Source of the DNA: Bacteroidota bacterium
GTDB lineage: Bacteria; Bacteroidota; Bacteroidia; Bacteroidales; JAAYUG01
Length of the DNA: 13,665 bases
Direction of reading: 5' to 3'
Assembly: GCA_021812865.1 (NCBI GenBank)
Contig: JAKAMP010000013.1
Coordinates: 1 to 13,665, forward strand
Shown here in pieces: positions 13,393 to 13,665 of this stretch (positions are counted from its first letter, which is position 1; every line of letters starts with the position of its first letter). The notes below the pieces were generated by a model. The model ran no database searches. It saw only the letters and a program-made list of their open reading frames with translations, and was not told where the DNA came from. A program made the translations under genes and the position numbers.

Positions 13393-13665
13393 ATGAAACA
13401 CCACAACTCAGGAACCTTTCCGGACAAGCTTTTCCAACGGGGTTTGATAATTGCTGCTCTTCTTTTAATGATCTATGGGAAGGCATCTGCGGTTGAAGAC
13501 AGCTCGTATGTTGCCTTCAGTCAGGTGAAAGGCTGGTTTCGCCTGGCCGAAGCAGGGAATACTGCCCCGGTGGTAATCAGCGCCTCAGATTTTGAAGGGG
13601 TGAAAAGGGTTGCAGGTCTGTTCATGGAGGATATCTGGAAAGTAATGGGCACAAAACCGGCGCTA
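13393..13665 (+). CDS. GH115 alpha-glucuronidase, N-terminal 91 codons (3' end outside window)
   Basis: The frame is open from ATG 13393 to the window edge. After a long basic n-region (about 17 residues), residues 18-33 form the hydrophobic signal with probable cleavage after KASA. The mature start YVAFSQVKGWFRLAEAGNTAPVVIS followed by DFEGVKRVAGLFMEDIWKV is typical of GH115 N-termini: a small alpha/beta domain where a beta-strand with the APVVIS element is followed by a GVxRxA helix. GH115 enzymes remove (4-O-methyl-)glucuronic acid from glucuronoxylan or arabinogalactan chains. Catalytic residues lie outside the window. It is divergent from the URO-D-like gene, with 202 nt between the two starts. 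Confidence 0.78.
   Translation, partial: MKHHNSGTFPDKLFQRGLIIAALLLMIYGKASAVEDSSYVAFSQVKGWFRLAEAGNTAPVVISASDFEGVKRVAGLFMEDIWKVMGTKPAL

Overview
The window looks like chromosomal DNA of a Bacteroidota bacterium, probably a polysaccharide-degrading Bacteroidales or Marinilabiliales type. That placement is an inference. It rests on the protein families (GH2 beta-mannosidase, GH29 fucosidase with a C-terminal F5/8 module, GH115, secreted beta-helix protein, DUF1684 lipoprotein), on generally weak Shine-Dalgarno signals, and on several TAnnTTTG-type -7 promoter elements typical of the phylum. No rRNA, tRNA, CRISPR array or intact insertion sequence was found.

Layout. Positions 1-1463 (+) hold the C-terminal part of a GH2 beta-mannosidase. 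It converges on a secreted right-handed beta-helix protein (1581-3221, -). A 325-nt divergent gap follows, carrying a terminator-like hairpin. Next comes a rightward run: DUF1684 lipoprotein (3547-4449), HAD hydrolase (4451-5269, one base after the previous stop), CAP/SCP protein (5358-5966), NAPE-PLD-like metallo-beta-lactamase-fold hydrolase (6122-7156), a small exported protein of unknown function (7283-7927), and a GH29 alpha-L-fucosidase (8066-9535). A perfect 17-bp-stem terminator at 9561-9596 closes this run.

From 9600 to about 12158 lies a more AT-rich islet, all on the minus strand. It contains a YCF48/BNR-type Asp-box lipoprotein (10647-11675) and a compact three-gene unit: an XRE regulator (10063-10398), a small antitoxin (9851-10048) and a RelE/ParE toxin (9600-9854). 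A promoter for this unit can be read upstream of the regulator. An almost identical inverted repeat occurs twice there, one copy lying exactly between the -33 and -7 elements, so the unit is probably autoregulated. About 480 nt next to it hold no convincing gene.

The right end has a uroporphyrinogen-decarboxylase-superfamily protein (12159-13190, -), divergent from the first 91 codons of a GH115 alpha-glucuronidase (13393 to the window edge).

How it fits together: the glycosidases (mannose, fucose and glucuronic-acid linkages) and the beta-helix protein point to breakdown of complex plant or algal glycans or host glycoproteins. No SusC/SusD pair or dedicated sensor is visible, so this is not demonstrably one utilisation locus. 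The most interesting points are the three-component toxin-antitoxin unit with its twin operators, and the URO-D-like protein paired with GH115, which has an altered putative metal-ligand pattern.
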